10,838 bases of DNA. It comes from Pigoraptor vietnamica (taxonomy: Eukaryota > Opisthokonta > Filasterea). Below, piece by piece: positions 8,912-10,838 of the stretch (positions are counted from its first letter, which is position 1; the number at the start of each line of letters is the position of its first letter). The stretch lies in contig CALSCQ010001929.1 of NCBI GenBank assembly GCA_943704525.1, positions 1-10,838 of the forward strand, read 5' to 3'. A program made the translations under genes and the position numbers. The notes below the pieces were generated by a model. It saw only the letters and a list, made by a program, of their open reading frames with translations. It did not search any database and had not been told where the DNA came from.

Positions 8912-8923
8912 GATCACGTGATC
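8912..8923. promoter_or_regulatory. E-box palindrome GATCACGTGATC
   Basis: This is a perfect 12-bp palindrome centred on CACGTG, the core site of many bHLH and bHLH-ZIP factors. Its start is 6 nt beyond the end of the X-box, so the two could form a composite promoter element. A restriction-site-like palindrome arising by chance cannot be excluded. Confidence 0.45.
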
Positions 8924-8988
8924 GTAAAATCGACCAGTGTCGGAAATTAATCACGATAGGGCGGAAAAGTATCACGCGTCAGTTACAC

Positions 8989-9000
8989 TCTAAATTTAGA
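8989..9000. promoter_or_regulatory. AT-rich palindrome with a MEF2-type core
   Basis: TCTAAATTTAGA is a perfect 12-bp palindrome containing CTAAATTTAG, which fits the MEF2/MADS consensus CTA(A/T)4TAG. It is one of the few AT-rich stretches in the upstream region of CFAP70. Function is not shown. Confidence 0.3.
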
Positions 9001-9374
9001 TCTCCAATCGTGGTTCTTCTTTTCTCTCCTCACACTTCTGTGCCCGCTGTCAATGGGCCATGAGTGCGCAGTCGAGTGCGCAGTGGTCCATTGTGCCTCA
9101 CTGCTTCCTTACTCTGCCACTTTCGACCGATAGCCGTTCGTTGTCTTCGCGTCGTCCTCAATCGGTGGGCACGTAAAATGCATACTAGCAATAGTTTTTA
9201 CCCTCATTTTCCATTGTCCTTCGGTGAATACCGGCGCACTGCGCTAAACACAACAAGTAACGCGCACGACACGCACAGCACGGCGCAAGCCAGAACGTAA
9301 AACGCACAGCCACACAACAAGCGCAATCGCAATCGCCTCTACACTGTAAGCGCACGACACGCAGCCCACATTGT

Positions 9375-10838
9375 CTATCGCTTCTTCTTTCTCTGGTCCC
9401 TGTCGTCCCCGAGGGGCGAGAGGGGCTCTGCCGCCCACCGGCGCGCGTTGGGACCCGGCGGCGCCTTTCCCCGCGCATCCGCACTCCCTTTGCCGGTGGA
9501 CTGCTTGCGCTTTGGCGAACGGCCGTTGCCCTTCCGCGCACCCCCTTCGTAATCGCTGTCGCTGTCGTCGTCCACAAACCGGTCCGACGCACTCTCTTCA
9601 GATGACGTCGCAGATACGTCAGAATCCCTCTGGCGACGCACGGACGGGCGACTCGCGCCCCCACTCGGCCGGTGCTTCGACGACCCGTTCCCATCTCCGT
9701 AGTGATGAAACTCGATCTGCTTGAACGAGTCCTCCCCTGGGTATCGGACGTGTGCCGTGCGCACGCGCGGTTCGGCGAGGCGCGTGCCGGCCGGTCGGCT
9801 CTCGTCGTCGTCGCGAGGACGCTTGCGTGTCCCGTGACCGCCTTCGCGCGCGTGTGCGTGCGCGTGACCATGCGGCGGGCTGCCGTGGAGGTCGTCGTCT
9901 TCTGTTCGTTCGAAGTGCGGGGGCGGGAAGGACATGTGCGGAGCGAGTGGCGGAGGGGGCAGCGCGCCCATCGGATATCCATAGCCTCCGTAGCCGAGCA
10001 CTTGCTGCGCGTATGCGGTCGCGGAACGGGGAGGGAAGTAGCCTGCGGACGGAGGCACAGCGGGCACCGGAGGACTGTGGGAAGGCGGCTGAGGCCGGTG
10101 GGGCTTGTTGTGAATGGAGGGCTGCGGGATGGAGGGCCGAATCAATCAGCGAGCGTCGTGCAGGGGAGCACGTGCGCGCACACTGCATCACATCAATCGG
10201 AGAGAGACAACTGCACGCAATTATGCAAACCTAGAGAACAAGACAGCCGCGAGTGTATGGACAAAGTAGAAAGAAGAAGTTGACAAGAACAAGAGCACAG
10301 TAGGGTGAGGGTTAGGGAGAGTTAAAGGCGTACCGCGGGCAAAGGCGCTCCCTTGAGGCGAAAGAGCGGTTCGCCGCCCGCGTGCTGTGGCTCGGAGGTC
10401 ACGTGCGGTTGGCTCTCAATGCGCGCGCGCAGTTCGTCAATGTACTCGATGGTGCGATCGAGCACGTCCTCCTGCTCACGTGATATGGGAAGTGTTAGAT
10501 GCGAGTGAATGTGGATGAAGCCTGCATGAAGACTGCTTGGAGACAGCGCAATGGCCACGCATGTCCGGCGTGCGAGTACATTGCAGAGAGTGGCAGTATG
10601 CGTGGGAGGAAGAGTGAGTGAAAGCGACCCGGCTATCCAAATTCTTTTGCCTGCGACGGGACACCCACCGTCGTCATGAACGGGGGGTCGGTCGCTTTCG
10701 GCGGCAATCGCTCGCTCAGTTTCGAAATACGCGCCGTAAGGGCTTCGGAGTGCTTCTCGGAAGCGCTTGGAGGGAAGACGAAGAGGACGACGGCGCCAAG
10801 GCAGGCAAGACCAAGCGCAAGCGCCGCCTGCAGCTCTC
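9375..10838 (-). CDS. Unrecognised single-pass membrane protein, 3' three exons (5' partial)
   Basis: Exons 10838-10669, 10471-10334 and 10121-9375 join in phase 0 to give about 350 residues after the window edge. Numbering from the first full codon (10836): a hydrophobic, probably membrane-spanning helix at about 3-21 (ALGLACLGAVVLFVF); amphipathic, possibly coiled-coil stretches at 28-43 and 57-77 (LDRTIEYIDELRARIE); a Pro/Tyr/Gly-rich section with YGGYGYPMG; a His-rich patch; an acidic Ser/Asp patch; and basic clusters (RKRPR, SPKRKQ). The protein ends KKKR, which fits a C-terminal KKXX ER-retrieval signal, though it may just be part of the basic tail. I do not recognise the family. The layout loosely recalls peroxin-14, without a convincing motif. 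The start codon lies beyond the window. Confidence 0.6.
10122..10333 (-). other. Second intron of the membrane-protein gene
   Basis: This 212-nt intron has donor GTACGC after a GCG codon and acceptor CATCCCGCAG. Without splicing the upstream exon stops at 10322. It contains a CACGTG (10169-10174) and, near its donor, a degenerate TAGGGT-type hexamer repeat (10301-10318). Confidence 0.65.
10472..10668 (-). other. First visible intron of the membrane-protein gene
   Basis: This 197-nt intron has donor GTGGGT after ACG and acceptor CACGTGAGCAG, both phase 0. The upstream frame stops soon after the donor. The acceptor has a poor pyrimidine tract and overlaps a CACGTG, so this boundary is less certain than the others. 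Confidence 0.5.

Larger units (their letters stand above)
8697..9374. other. Intergenic region: CFAP70 promoter side and 3' flank of the membrane-protein gene
   Basis: No gene is supported in these 678 nt. From the CFAP70 start outward it holds a TATA-like site, an X-box, an E-box palindrome and an AT-rich MEF2-like palindrome. Farther out are a short tandem duplication of GAGTGCGCAGT (9062-9084) and two copies of a 14-base element near the 3' end of the neighbouring gene. No clear AATAAA follows the stop at 9375 on the minus strand. Confidence 0.6.

Noticed and set aside
9064-9300. 78-codon plus-strand open frame in the large intergenic region
   Set aside because: There is no homology, domain or promoter support; it is a chance opening.
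10334-10471. bHLH helix-like peptide (TIEYIDELRARIE)
   Set aside because: It resembles the second helix of a bHLH, but no basic region or first helix is seen upstream in frame; the preceding phase-compatible exon encodes a membrane helix.
9375-10838. Peroxin-14 assignment for the membrane protein
   Set aside because: Only the general order of membrane helix, coiled coil and Pro-rich charged tail agrees; no diagnostic PEX14 motif is visible and the N-terminal domain is outside the window.

Overview
The window looks like nuclear DNA of a GC-rich, flagellated microbial eukaryote. Three genes are split by short introns (124-312 nt, nearly all phase 0, donors mostly GTGCGT, acceptors mostly CGCAG). 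One gene encodes an axonemal protein (CFAP70), and its upstream region holds a near-perfect RFX X-box. That combination suggests a flagellated member of the opisthokont/amoebozoan side of the tree. This is inference, and I cannot name the species.

Layout: 96-1981 (+) is a two-exon ZIP-family metal transporter. 1982-2277 is a convergent intergenic gap with a G4-capable CCCCA repeat, a hairpin and a minus-strand AATAAA. 4493-2278 (-) is an F-box plus degenerate ankyrin-type gene whose coding signal jumps frame at least nine times, so I call it a pseudogene. 4494-4861 is intergenic. 8696-4862 (-) is a seven-exon CFAP70 gene of 934 codons, with a TG-rich minisatellite in intron 1 and one probable GC-AG intron. 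8697-9374 is intergenic and holds the likely CFAP70 promoter (X-box, a 12-bp E-box palindrome, a MEF2-like palindrome, a TATA-like box). 10838-9375 (-) is the 3' part of a three-exon gene for an unrecognised single-pass membrane protein with a charged, proline-rich tail ending in KKKR.

The genes do not form a functional pathway. The most informative links are regulatory: the X-box next to the ciliary gene, and CACGTG hexamers concentrated in introns. No RNA genes, CRISPR arrays or intact mobile elements were seen.
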